Of a DNA stretch of 26,585 nt, positions 15,678-23,321 are shown in pieces. Positions within the stretch are counted from its first letter, which is position 1; every line of letters starts with the position of its first letter. The notes below the pieces were generated by a model. That model had not been told where the DNA came from, did no database searches, and saw only the letters and a list, made by a program, of their open reading frames with translations. The translations under genes were made by a program, and so were the position numbers. This DNA is from Clostridiales bacterium (GTDB lineage Bacteria > Bacillota > Clostridia > Christensenellales > QALW01). The DNA lies in NCBI GenBank assembly GCA_018376855.1, contig JAHAAN010000008.1, forward strand, positions 1 to 26,585, written 5' to 3'.

Positions 15678-16307
15678 ATGACCGCTTACCTGTTTGACTT
15701 TGACGGAACGCTGGTGGATTCCATGCCCGCCTGGGAAACCACCATGCTGCGAATCCTTAACGAAAATAAAATCAGCTACCCGCCCGATATCATCAAAACC
15801 ATTACACCGCTCGGCTTCGCCGGAACAGCGGCTTATTTTCGCACACTGGGCATGAAGCTGCCGGAAAAGGAAATTATTGCACTCATGCACACATATGCAT
15901 CAGAAGCCTATCTCAGCGCCATTCCTGCAAAACCGCATGTACTCGAAACCCTCCGTGCTCTGCGCGCGCGCGGCCACAGTCTCAGCGTACTCACCGCCAG
16001 CCCACATCCCATGCTCGACCCATGCTTAAAGCGTTTAGGGCTTTATGAGCTGTTTGACCACGTTTGGTCGTGCGACGATTTTGAAACCACTAAAACAGAC
16101 CCTGCGATCTATCGCCGCGCTGCCGAACAGATCGGCGCACCCATGCAAAGCGTGATCTTTTTAGACGATAACTATCATGCCGATTTAACTGCCGTGCGCG
16201 CCGGTATGCGCGTATTCGGCGTATACGACCGTTCAAGCGCTGACTATACCGAAGAAATAAAAGCGATCACGGAACGGTATATTTACGATTTTTCAGAACT
16301 GTTATAA
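15678..16307 (+). CDS. HAD superfamily phosphatase
   Basis: A 209-aa HAD hydrolase of the phosphoglycolate phosphatase/beta-phosphoglucomutase branch. Motif I is DFDGTLVDS (Asp7 nucleophile, Asp9), motif II LTASP, motif III Lys in TTKTDP, and motif IV FLDDN. The cap domain lies between about 15 and 80. The ATG is 57 bases after luxC and has no good ribosome binding site next to it. An AAAGGAG site lies 45 bases upstream (15625-15631), followed by a small hairpin (ACGTTC-CGG / CCG-GAACGT, 15636-15659). An in-frame TAG at 15660 rules out a longer start. A shared operon with luxE-luxC is likely, since the terminator comes only after it. Confidence 0.85.
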   Translation: MTAYLFDFDGTLVDSMPAWETTMLRILNENKISYPPDIIKTITPLGFAGTAAYFRTLGMKLPEKEIIALMHTYASEAYLSAIPAKPHVLETLRALRARGHSLSVLTASPHPMLDPCLKRLGLYELFDHVWSCDDFETTKTDPAIYRRAAEQIGAPMQSVIFLDDNYHADLTAVRAGMRVFGVYDRSSADYTEEIKAITERYIYDFSELL

Positions 16308-16344
16308 TGGAAAACTCTTTAAAGCAGCCATCTATAGCCGCCGC

Positions 16345-16375
16345 AAATGATCGCCGTAAGGCGATCATTTTTATT
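16345..16375 (+). terminator. Terminator of luxE-luxC-HAD
   Basis: An 11-base perfect stem AAATGATCGCC (16345-16355) with GGCGATCATTT (16360-16370), a GTAA loop, and a T-rich tail. It lies 38 bases after the HAD stop. Confidence 0.92.
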
Positions 16376-16589
16376 CCTTCCGCATCTATTCGGCAAAACG
16401 ATTTTCTCTGTCAAGAGGATAAGGGAAATTCCGGTTTTCTCCTTACGCCTTCCTAACAAACTCCCATAATCTCTTAAAGCGCCTGTTCGGAACTGCTGCC
16501 GATATATTTCATAATCAATAGAGATTTGGATTAAATCATACATAAATCAAACTTATAAAGCTTACAGGTTTATTTGCTGCCGATAAAGG

Positions 16590-17440
16590 CTAACATTTAT
16601 GCCTCGTCCCACGAAAGGATGGCCGAAAGCTTTTTTCCTTTTTATTGTAGATATCGTCAAACGCGCTTTGAACCTCGGTATACGGCCTTACCGTATAGAA
16701 GTCCCCGATTTTTATTTTTCCGTCCGCAAGCATATCCATTGCCAGCGCAAAGTTTTTCTCAAAAGTTTCATACATAAACTGCGAAGGATGCTGCTGCAAA
16801 TCAAACTCCCACCCGCTGTATAGCTTTACATAATTATAAAACACAGCATTCAAAAGGTCAAACGCATATACATCGCTGCACCTCTTCCATGGCACGCCTA
16901 CGATCGACACCTCTCCATGCGGCCTTGCAATTTTGCAGCAATCTAAAGCCGCAGCTTCATTTCCGGAGCATTCAAGCGCCAACCCCACCTTTTTATTATA
17001 CCTGCCATCGTCCAACGGTACGCTTTCATATAACTCTTAAAAACCTGCCGCAGCGGCAACAGCACGCCGATAATCCTATAGCCTAAATTAGAATATACAA
17101 TCATTGCCATCAACCCCACCGCGCCAAGACCGGTTACAAGAACCAGCCTCCGAGCGTTATGCCGGTTTTGCTCGGCGTTGCCATCGAAACATTTGCCATC
17201 CGAATAAAAAGCGCATGCTCCAGCTTTACGTTTTTCGGAACTTTCACTGCATCTTTATAATGCACAATCTAATACGATTGATGATATCCCATTGTAAACG
17301 CAATATCCCCAATCTGAAACCCCTGAACTTTGCTTCCGACGCGCTCAACCACAAACACGGCAGTATAACCCCCTTTTCTTGGATATCGAGAACGAACCTT
17401 CACAGGATTTTCTTAAATCGACTGAAAATCGAAAAAAGCT
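16590..17440 (-). pseudogene. Frameshifted zinc-dependent alcohol dehydrogenase (MDR family)
   Basis: The - strand carries pieces of one medium-chain dehydrogenase in three frames. The N-terminal part near 17400-17290 reads GYTAVFVVERVGSKVQGF and QIGDIAF, followed by an in-frame stop near 17270. The middle near 17150-17090 reads VTGLGAVGLMAM, the Rossmann GxGxxG. The C-terminal part (17015-16590) reads VGLALECSGNEAAALDCCKIARPHGEVSIVG with DMLADGKIKIGDFYTV. An alternative frame at 16640-16603 gives a more family-like C-terminus (ILSWDEA). The catalytic GroES-like N-terminus with the zinc Cys is missing. At least three frameshifts and stops make it a dead gene. Confidence 0.85.
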
Positions 17441-17454
17441 TATGCGATTAGCCA

Positions 17455-17720
17455 ATCAACACTATATGTCAATTTTTGCAGACATCCCACGACAAATACC
17501 ACCGGTATTTCAGTTAAAATAAGCAGAAAAATCGTGATCCATCCAGCTAAAGCGAACGCTTTATGCCTATAGCTACCGCAAAATATAGATATGAATTAAC
17601 AGCCATATAGAAAAGCATGACAACCTCAAAACAATTTGGCGTGTCATGCATAAATACAGTTAGTTTGTCGGCTAAGATCCGCTGTTAGAAATTCGTTTAT
17701 TTCGGCAGGAAAATAACCTG
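17455..17720 (-). pseudogene. Remnant of a membrane protein
   Basis: On - a hydrophobic piece NCFEVVMLFYMAVNSYLYFA, then VAIGIKRS, runs to about 17555. A one-frame shift then continues as ALAGWITIFLLILTEIPVVF and VVGCLQKL. Together these look like two or three membrane helices of one protein broken by a frameshift. Family not recognised. Confidence 0.5.
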
Positions 17721-18240
17721 TTGGATCGCAATTTGTCTGCTATAAATCCAATCAAAATAAGTATAGGTATCAGCTATGCCCCTTCAAAACAAAAACTTCT
17801 TTGCCTTTTTATCACCCGTGATTTATCTGACAGCAATGTTATAATCTACAAAACCTGTGTCTGACAAAATATCAAACCAGCATTGGACTCTGTTCGACTG
17901 GCGATAGAAAAAAGGAGATGCTGTAGAACCTCAGTCCCACAGTGACCAAAATTTTTGATGCGCTTCCCTAAACTATTTTCCCTGACCACACAATACCGCA
18001 CTCCCTCAATGTCAAGAAGGGGGAATCCATGCAGCAATGCCATGTAAGAAAACTCCTTTTTCATTACCAACAATCATCCATAGAATCCGAACTCTCATCG
18101 ACGGATATATCGTTTTTCCAAACCATGAGCAAATTTAGCTTAGCAGAAAACTCTCTCTGATCAAAAAACGATGCCTGCTTGCATAATCCTTCGTTATCTA
18201 CGAATAGATGGGTTTGTTCCTGTTTATTCTTTCTATTTTA
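17720..18240. other. AT-rich decayed stretch without an intact gene
   Basis: I found no RNA gene and no ORF I can support. A 75-codon frame on - (18073-17846; pieces GFPLLDIEGVRYCVV and RIKNFGHCGTEV) and nearby out-of-frame pieces (DNEGLCKQASFFDQ, NDISVDESSDSMDD) look protein-like. They may be remains of one older gene. The start region has AAGGAG before an ATG at about 18039, but there is no recognised family. Confidence 0.4.
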
Positions 18241-18419
18241 AGTTGGGGGTCAAGGTCACTACCACCTTATAACACAGTGCCAGCCGAGCCTATAGACTCG
18301 ACAAAAATCCTTTAAACACGTTTTTCACTATCTTGCTCCTAAAGAAGCTTTTTACTTAAACTCTTTTATCAGTTATTGCAAACAAAGCAATCTATTCTTT
18401 CATACACAATTGCTCTCTG

Positions 18420-18795
18420 CTTTAATCTTCCTGCGCTTGATTCCGAATATATTGCTCTATTGCCTATTTGTTTTCTCCTACTATAGCTACATAATATTCT
18501 CTACATCTGAAGTGCTTGTTTCCATATTTGCATACTTCTCAATTATCATTAGGCTACTTTTTTCGAAGTGTCCCGTAATTTAAGATATGCTATATTGGGG
18601 TGCTATCAACCAAACATATAGATATAACCTTTGTAAACTTTTACTTGTCTTATCTCTACTCCTTTGTACTCGTATAGCTTCCTTAGCATTATGCCTATAT
18701 CTTTCTTGATTTTTCCTTATATCACCTGTCGATATTTCGGCGCAAGTGCATAATCATACTTGCAATTTTCTTTCGTATGTACTAGACTACCCGTA
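18420..18795 (-). mobile_element. Dead IS200/IS605 family transposase TnpA (Y1-HUH) remnant
   Basis: Translating - across several frames gives the TnpA pattern in order: SLVHTKENCKYDYALAPKYR, QVI-stop-GKIKKDIGIMLRKL, YKGVEI, SLMIIEKYANM, YGNKHFRCREYY, VGENK-stop-AIEQYIRNQ. This matches the typical IS200 TnpA order (APKYRRQVIYGK, RGYYVDTVGKNK, YIRNQ). The HUH motif (usually DHIHMLV) has decayed to GYIYMFG, so it cannot be active. At least two stops and two frameshifts. No TnpB is visible. Confidence 0.85.
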
Positions 18796-18899
18796 TCTTC
18801 TGTTTGTGAATTTTTATCCCTACCATCAAATTCTATTCTACCTCAATCGAAGCGTTCTTTTCTCTCTAATTAACCCTTTTTCATCCATGCAACTATTGC

Positions 18900-18948
18900 A
18901 TGGTTTGTAAATAAAACCATTAGTTTACACTTCTTTAGGAGTGTAAAC
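18900..18948. repeat. IS200/IS605 end hairpins
   Basis: Two hairpins lie just beyond the 5' side of the tnpA remnant. ATGGTTT/AAACCAT (18900-18920, 7-base stem) is followed by a perfect 9-base stem GTTTACACT/AGTGTAAAC (18923-18931 and 18940-18948) with loop TCTTTAGG. IS200/IS605 ends are marked by subterminal hairpins and the element has no inverted terminal repeats, so this is probably its left end. Confidence 0.65.
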
Positions 18949-18992
18949 GAGGTTATCGGCGCAACATATTCAATACGGTTGTTCATAATATT

Positions 18993-19029
18993 ACCCGCTT
19001 GTTTCTTCTCAACCGCAATGCAAACGGGT
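18993..19029 (-). terminator. Weak hairpin at the end of the 766-aa orphan gene
   Basis: On the - strand ACCCGTTTG (19029-19021) pairs with CAAGCGGGT (19001-18993) with one G-T pair; the stem begins inside the stop codon. No T run follows (AATATTATG), so termination here is uncertain. Confidence 0.35.
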
Positions 19030-21329
19030 TATTCAAACCGAAAAGCATGCTCGCCCTTGCCGCCGGTACTGTCGTCCATACTGACACAGAAAGTAAGGCA
19101 ATAGGTGTTCGAGGCGGCGTCATAGCGGCACTGATAACGGTCGCTGAGCTTGTTCCACTGCTCAGCGCGCAGGGTATAGAGCGCATGCCCCTGCGGAGAT
19201 GCAACGCCGCATATGCTTACCGGCATCAGTCCGATCCCGCCGTGAACCGTAAACTCCGCCTTTTCCTGCGAAGCCTTGACTACAATGGGATAATTCCGAA
19301 CTGTCTGCCCGCAGGCCGTGTAAACCGTTAAATCATTACCCTGCGTCTCTCTCTGAACCAGCCTTGCACCGTCCATTCTGCGCAAAGCATCCGCAAATTG
19401 CGCATTAGAACCATAATATTGCTCTGCCTGCGGCAGCAGCAAAAGTTCCAAATCAAGATCTGCAAAATCACCGATGGAAAGCGCCTGCGACGGCGGAAGA
19501 ACAAGCTCATAGCGCGCACCGCATTCTCCATTCTCCGTGCCGAAAACCGCAAAATACGGCTGCTGATCGTTTTGGCCGGCAACACGCGCATGATAATCTC
19601 TCACGATCACGCCATGCGTTACCCCGCTCTGCACAGAGATAAAAGGCAGATGCCCCAAAAGCGGCTCCGGCTTACGGATATACCGCACGCTGCCGGCACG
19701 AACGGAAATTGGTTCATAGCAAGCGTCATGCTGCCCTATGCGAAGCAGTGCGTTTCCGGCTGTTTCAAGCGCAAACAAAACAAATCTTCCATAACAGCAC
19801 GGCCGAAGAACCTCCGCCCGAATACGCACAAACAAGCGCATACAGTCGTTCGCCGCATAGGAGGAAAAACGCATTCGCAAGCCGATGTTTCCATCCGAAG
19901 TAACGCAGCCCTGCGTCATTTCCGTGTAATACGGGCCTTCGCTAAGCACACGCGCCGAAAGTGCAGAAAGCTCGATGCGCTGCCCGATAGAATCCCATAT
20001 CTCTGCCGCACAGCACGTTCCGAACGGCGAGGCCCCTCCCCGCGTAAGCAGCTCTCCGCCGCTTTCACATGCCAACGGATACAGCTGCGAAATGCTTCTT
20101 CCCCGCTGACCGCGCTCGGTATCGATCTGTGCCAGCGCGCTCGCATTGCCCACCGAAAGCTCGTAACGCGACTGCGCATAACGCGCGCGATGATCCCAAA
20201 AATGAACCATCCGGACGGCCGACGCTCCCTCCGGCAGCGCCGCATAATAAATCTTCACATACACCTTGGCATTTTCCGAAGGACCGAGCGGCAGATCAAA
20301 GCAAAGATCCTGATAGTCAACAGTCCGCCCACCGCGGAAAGTTCGCTCCGCACTCTGCTGCACCGCGATTCCCAAGGGAACGCCGTCGGCGTCCAGCAGC
20401 TGCGCGCTGCCAAGCAGCGGCACAGCCTTTGAAATCATAACCGGCAGCAGGATCGGCTCGTTATACGGATTCTCCGCCTCAAGGCAAACCGTCTCCTCAA
20501 AGTCCTCCGCAATCTTGCCGGGCATCGTTACCTGATACCACTGGCGTGTTCTGTCATAAGAAACGGGCAGATATTCCTGATAGGGCTTCAGTATTCGCGC
20601 CTGCATGCAGTAAGCAAGCGGGGGCGCGGAAAACATTTTATCCGGCACGCCCTCTCCGGCCGACGGAAAAAGCTTCACCCCGATACGCGCCTGCCCGCCC
20701 GCCTCTACCGCAGGACAGGGCAGTCTGAACAGAAATCCGTCCTCCTGCTGTTCGGGATCCACCCCGTCGGCAGAAAGAACATATAAGCCTTCACCGCCCG
20801 AATAACGCACGATTCCGCAGCCGCCTCCCGTGCCGCACGACTGCACGGGAGACTGTGCCCGAACGCGCGCCGTAAGAATGCAGAAGCGCAGATCCGTCTT
20901 CGGCTCCACGATCAGGCATAGGCTGATAAACCCTCTGTGCGCCGTAACCTCCACACGCACGGGTGCGGAAAACGCCTCCCCGTGCATGCTCTCAAAGCGG
21001 CAGCCGGACACGTCCATACGGTTGATATACTGCCCTGCCTGAAGCATAGCAGCGCTGTCCGCATCCGTCCCCCCCGCAAATTCATACACGCGTGAATCCA
21101 CATGAATGTTCCACTCCACGGAAAGCTCCGGCAGCGCCCGAAGACGGCGCGGCGTCAGCAGCGGCGTATCATCTGCCACCGCAATCGCACCCAAATGTGT
21201 AACGGAGCATGAAGCCGCATCAAACACGGCTCCGTAGGAGGGCGTCAGAAACCCAAGCTCACTGCCGCCGCGAAAGCCGTCCATCCAGAACATCGTACCG
21301 TATCCGGCTGTTTCGGCTGTTTGTTTCAT
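19029..21329 (-). CDS. Large hypothetical protein (766 aa), cytoplasmic, beta-rich
   Basis: An intact 766-aa frame with no recognised family. No signal peptide, membrane segment or repeats are visible. The text is rich in alternating beta-strand patterns with many Gly, Cys and Arg (MFWMDGFRGGSELGFLTPSY; LPVSYDRTRQWYQVTMPG; RYELSVGNASALAQIDTE). Phrases such as FWDHRARYAQSRYELSVG, EIWDSIGQRIELSA, RFVLFALETAGNALLRIGQ and HGVIVRDYHARVA recall beta-sandwich domains of sugar-acting proteins, but no catalytic motif can be named. About 13 Cys are spread along it. ATG 21329 was chosen over 21341 because AAGGA abuts the latter. It has its own promoter and a roughly 200-base 5' UTR. Its base composition is more GC-rich than the decayed region beside it. 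Confidence 0.8.
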   Translation of the reverse strand: MKQTAETAGYGTMFWMDGFRGGSELGFLTPSYGAVFDAASCSVTHLGAIAVADDTPLLTPRRLRALPELSVEWNIHVDSRVYEFAGGTDADSAAMLQAGQYINRMDVSGCRFESMHGEAFSAPVRVEVTAHRGFISLCLIVEPKTDLRFCILTARVRAQSPVQSCGTGGGCGIVRYSGGEGLYVLSADGVDPEQQEDGFLFRLPCPAVEAGGQARIGVKLFPSAGEGVPDKMFSAPPLAYCMQARILKPYQEYLPVSYDRTRQWYQVTMPGKIAEDFEETVCLEAENPYNEPILLPVMISKAVPLLGSAQLLDADGVPLGIAVQQSAERTFRGGRTVDYQDLCFDLPLGPSENAKVYVKIYYAALPEGASAVRMVHFWDHRARYAQSRYELSVGNASALAQIDTERGQRGRSISQLYPLACESGGELLTRGGASPFGTCCAAEIWDSIGQRIELSALSARVLSEGPYYTEMTQGCVTSDGNIGLRMRFSSYAANDCMRLFVRIRAEVLRPCCYGRFVLFALETAGNALLRIGQHDACYEPISVRAGSVRYIRKPEPLLGHLPFISVQSGVTHGVIVRDYHARVAGQNDQQPYFAVFGTENGECGARYELVLPPSQALSIGDFADLDLELLLLPQAEQYYGSNAQFADALRRMDGARLVQRETQGNDLTVYTACGQTVRNYPIVVKASQEKAEFTVHGGIGLMPVSICGVASPQGHALYTLRAEQWNKLSDRYQCRYDAASNTYCLTFCVSMDDSTGGKGEHAFRFE

Positions 21330-21539
21330 AGTAATCACCATTCCTTGTTGAATTTGTAACGGGTTCGGCGCACTGCCGTGCTTCCTTGTTTTCTGAAAGA
21401 AATACGGCTTCCCGTGAAAAGACTTTTTCTTTTACGCTGCCGCCATTTCCTGCCGAAATTACCGCAGCTCACAGCTTTTCTTCATGCGGATACAAAAAGC
21501 ATCCAAATTTGCACATAAAAGTCTGTCATTCCGTGCATT

Positions 21540-21568
21540 ATTATACATGATAACAGGAACTTTTCCAA
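21540..21568 (-). promoter_or_regulatory. Promoter of the 766-aa orphan gene
   Basis: On the - strand TTGGAA (21568-21563), 17 bases, perfect TATAAT (21545-21540). It leaves a 5' UTR of about 200 bases (21330-21533) with no ORF I can support. Confidence 0.6.
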
Positions 21569-21570
21569 GA

Positions 21571-21604
21571 AAAAAATTTCGGCATTCGCGAAAAATGCCG
21601 AAAT
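21571..21604 (-). terminator. Terminator of the zinc-ribbon membrane protein gene
   Basis: On the - strand ATTTCGGCAT (21604-21595) pairs perfectly with ATGCCGAAAT (21585-21576), followed by T residues to 21571. It lies 37 bases after the stop of the gene and overlaps the promoter of the next. Confidence 0.9.
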
Positions 21605-21640
21605 ACCGCCCGAAAAAGAGTTTCAGTTGCCAAAATTGTA

Positions 21641-22411
21641 TCAGTTTACCTTTCTGAACCCATTAAGCCGCCAAACGCGCAAATTGATTTCTGTTACAGC
21701 TGAACCGCAGTACGCACAGTTCTTATGCCCTAAATCCGTAACCGGCGCGCCGCAGTTAGGGCAGATCACGCTCACGCCGTTATCCGTCTGCCCAGCAAGC
21801 ACGGAATCCTGAACATAAACCATTTCCGACTCATATTTCACCTGCTGCCGCACCGTTTCAGAGCCTTCTGAAATCACTTCCCCCTTTTTGGTAAACGCAA
21901 TATATTCCACCGCGGACTGCAATGTGATCACACAGGTGCCTTTGTGCTTACTGTAACGACTGATCTCTGTTCGGTGAACTTTGATCCCTTTATAACAGCG
22001 CACTATACCTAAGCTTTGATCGTGAACGATCTCCGAACGAATCTGCTCGCATAGATTAGCGCCCGCCTGCTCTTCAGAAAGCAAAAGCTGCCGCGCGGAA
22101 ACGGAACGCAGCGCACCGATCAGCAGATTCTCAGCAACCTTTCGGCACTCATTCCACGAAAACTCCGGAAAATCCTTTGCGATTTTAGGGAGATATACCG
22201 ATGTCATAGCAGAAACCGAGCGCGGCGTTTCGCTCTCCTCTGCTGCCTGCCTTTCAAAGCCCTCAAGCAAAGAATCCGTTCCGAAAACTTTCCTGGAAAA
22301 TGTGCGGATCCGCCTGCGCACAATCAAAAATACCGCAGCAAGCAAGCCTGCTATCAACAGCAGCACAGCAGGCAATAAATAAGCAGAAAACTGCAGCAAA
22401 GAAAAATACAT
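21641..22411 (-). CDS. Membrane-anchored protein with C-terminal zinc ribbon (TIM44-like region)
   Basis: A 256-aa protein. An N-terminal membrane helix (YLLPAVLLLIAGLLAAVFLIV, about residues 10-30) is followed by a basic RRRIR segment. The middle domain (about 60-205) resembles the TIM44-like fold seen in Firmicutes with a zinc ribbon: VYLPKIAKDFPEFSWNECRK, QIRSEIVHDQSLGIVRCYKG, TCVITLQSAVEYIA. The C-terminal zinc ribbon is CPNCGAP...CAYCGSA, with CxxC twice (about 225-245). ATG 22411 was chosen since GAGG precedes it; the 13 extra residues from 22450 look non-coding. The topology suggests a cytoplasmic domain facing inward. Promoter at 22623-22651, terminator at 21571-21604, so it is a one-gene unit. 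Confidence 0.75.
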   Translation of the reverse strand: MYFSLLQFSAYLLPAVLLLIAGLLAAVFLIVRRRIRTFSRKVFGTDSLLEGFERQAAEESETPRSVSAMTSVYLPKIAKDFPEFSWNECRKVAENLLIGALRSVSARQLLLSEEQAGANLCEQIRSEIVHDQSLGIVRCYKGIKVHRTEISRYSKHKGTCVITLQSAVEYIAFTKKGEVISEGSETVRQQVKYESEMVYVQDSVLAGQTDNGVSVICPNCGAPVTDLGHKNCAYCGSAVTEINLRVWRLNGFRKVN

Positions 22412-22622
22412 AAATTCCTCACAAACGCGGCTCCCGCCGCTGATATTCAAACCCCAAAATGCAACACCACATCAGCCGATTCAAAGCCGTCCCGAATAGC
22501 AGCATAGAAGCAAACGGCTTCCCCGTTTAAAACTTCGACGGCAAATATTTTTACTCAAAAAGGAGCGCTTCTTTTCTCCCCAAGTTCGGCTAAAACGCCC
22601 ATAGCTGATATTTTACTCACAT

Positions 22623-22651
22623 ATTTTAATATACGGCACCCGCTCTGTCAA
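22623..22651 (-). promoter_or_regulatory. Promoter of the zinc-ribbon membrane protein gene
   Basis: On the - strand perfect TTGACA (22651-22646), 17 bases, TAAAAT (22628-22623). Just upstream is a hairpin GGGCGG/CCGCCC (22657-22679) without T tract. The 5' UTR is about 205 bases. Confidence 0.65.
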
Positions 22652-22932
22652 GAGGTGGGCGGTCTGAGGCATCCCGCCCAGCAATAAAAAAATCTTTAAT
22701 ATTGTGCCCAAAGCAGCTCGCGCTTGCCACTCTGTATTGCACTGAAAAAAATGTTCCGATTGTTCCCTAAAGCAATTTTTCTGTTGTTATATTCTGTTTT
22801 CACAGCACCCAACTCACCTCTTTGACAAGAAAAGAATTGTTTTGCAAAAAACACGCAGTAAATAAAAGAAACTGTTTTATTTGCAGAAGTGCGCAAGCGC
22901 TTCAAAATAATCGTTGTAAAGTGATCGTTTGA

Positions 22933-22950
22933 CGCGGTATAGTGGCCGCG
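22933..22950. repeat. 18-bp hairpin repeat, copy 1
   Basis: CGCGGTATAGTGGCCGCG; CGCGG pairs with CCGCG around an 8-base loop. It is identical to the copy at 23100-23117 (offset 167 bases). Flanks differ, so the identity is limited to the hairpin. Confidence 0.75.
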
Positions 22951-23099
22951 ATTAAAAAATAATAAACAAAAACGCAATGTACTTTGGTTTGCCGCCCTGT
23001 CCTGGCTGTTGTGCAGCAACAAACTTTCTATTTGTCAATTCCTATTGTTAAAAATTTTTCCTGTTAAAAAGTTTCTATTCCCACCGTACTAAAAGCGGC

Positions 23100-23117
23100 C
23101 GCGGTATAGTGGCCGCG
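23100..23117. repeat. 18-bp hairpin repeat, copy 2
   Basis: Exact copy of 22933-22950. Here the stem extends to CCGCGG on both sides (23099-23118), overlapping a GCGGCCGC. It stands directly before the very stable hairpin at 23123-23144. Confidence 0.75.
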
Positions 23118-23122
23118 GATAT

Positions 23123-23144
23123 GGGGCGCGTGCGCGTGCGCCCC
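23123..23144. repeat. Very GC-rich hairpin
   Basis: GGGGCGC (23123-23129) pairs with GCGCCCC (23138-23144), loop GTGCGCGT. No T run follows on either strand. It is far more GC-rich than the flanks, which are AT-rich intergenic DNA. Confidence 0.7.
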
Positions 23145-23321
23145 CCTTAGTTTAAGCGCGAAAGAATTGGTTTCTTTTCTGCTATTAAAGTAAGCCAATC
23201 TCAAAAGCTTTTTTCTTCCGAAGGCACAGATTTCTTATCCACTTTCTAAAACACTTATTAAAAGCAACAGAAACAGTCATGCTCTCCATTTGCGCACCGG
23301 CAAAATTACCGGCCGCAGACA

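Larger units (their letters stand above)
22652..23321. other. 670-base structured intergenic region without a gene
   Basis: I see no supported protein gene here. The one long frame on - (23022-22696) is Asn/Arg/Phe-rich, runs across hairpin repeats and lacks a binding site, so I left it out. Instead the stretch is rich in hairpins: GGGCGG/CCGCCC (22657-22679), GAAGTGC-GCAA-GCGCTTC (22886-22903, a GNRA tetraloop), the two 18-mers listed separately, and the GC hairpin at 23123-23144. Confidence 0.6.

Noticed and set aside
16319..16543. 74-codon frame on - after the HAD gene
   Set aside because: It runs through the terminator of the lux operon and shows no protein-like pattern.
19398..20432. 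344-codon + strand frame inside the 766-aa gene
   Set aside because: Shadow of the - strand gene; Arg-rich text, no start signal.
22696..23022. 108-codon frame on - in the hairpin region
   Set aside because: It runs across a hairpin repeat, has no ribosome binding site and an odd composition (Asn, Arg, Phe-rich), and matches no known pattern.
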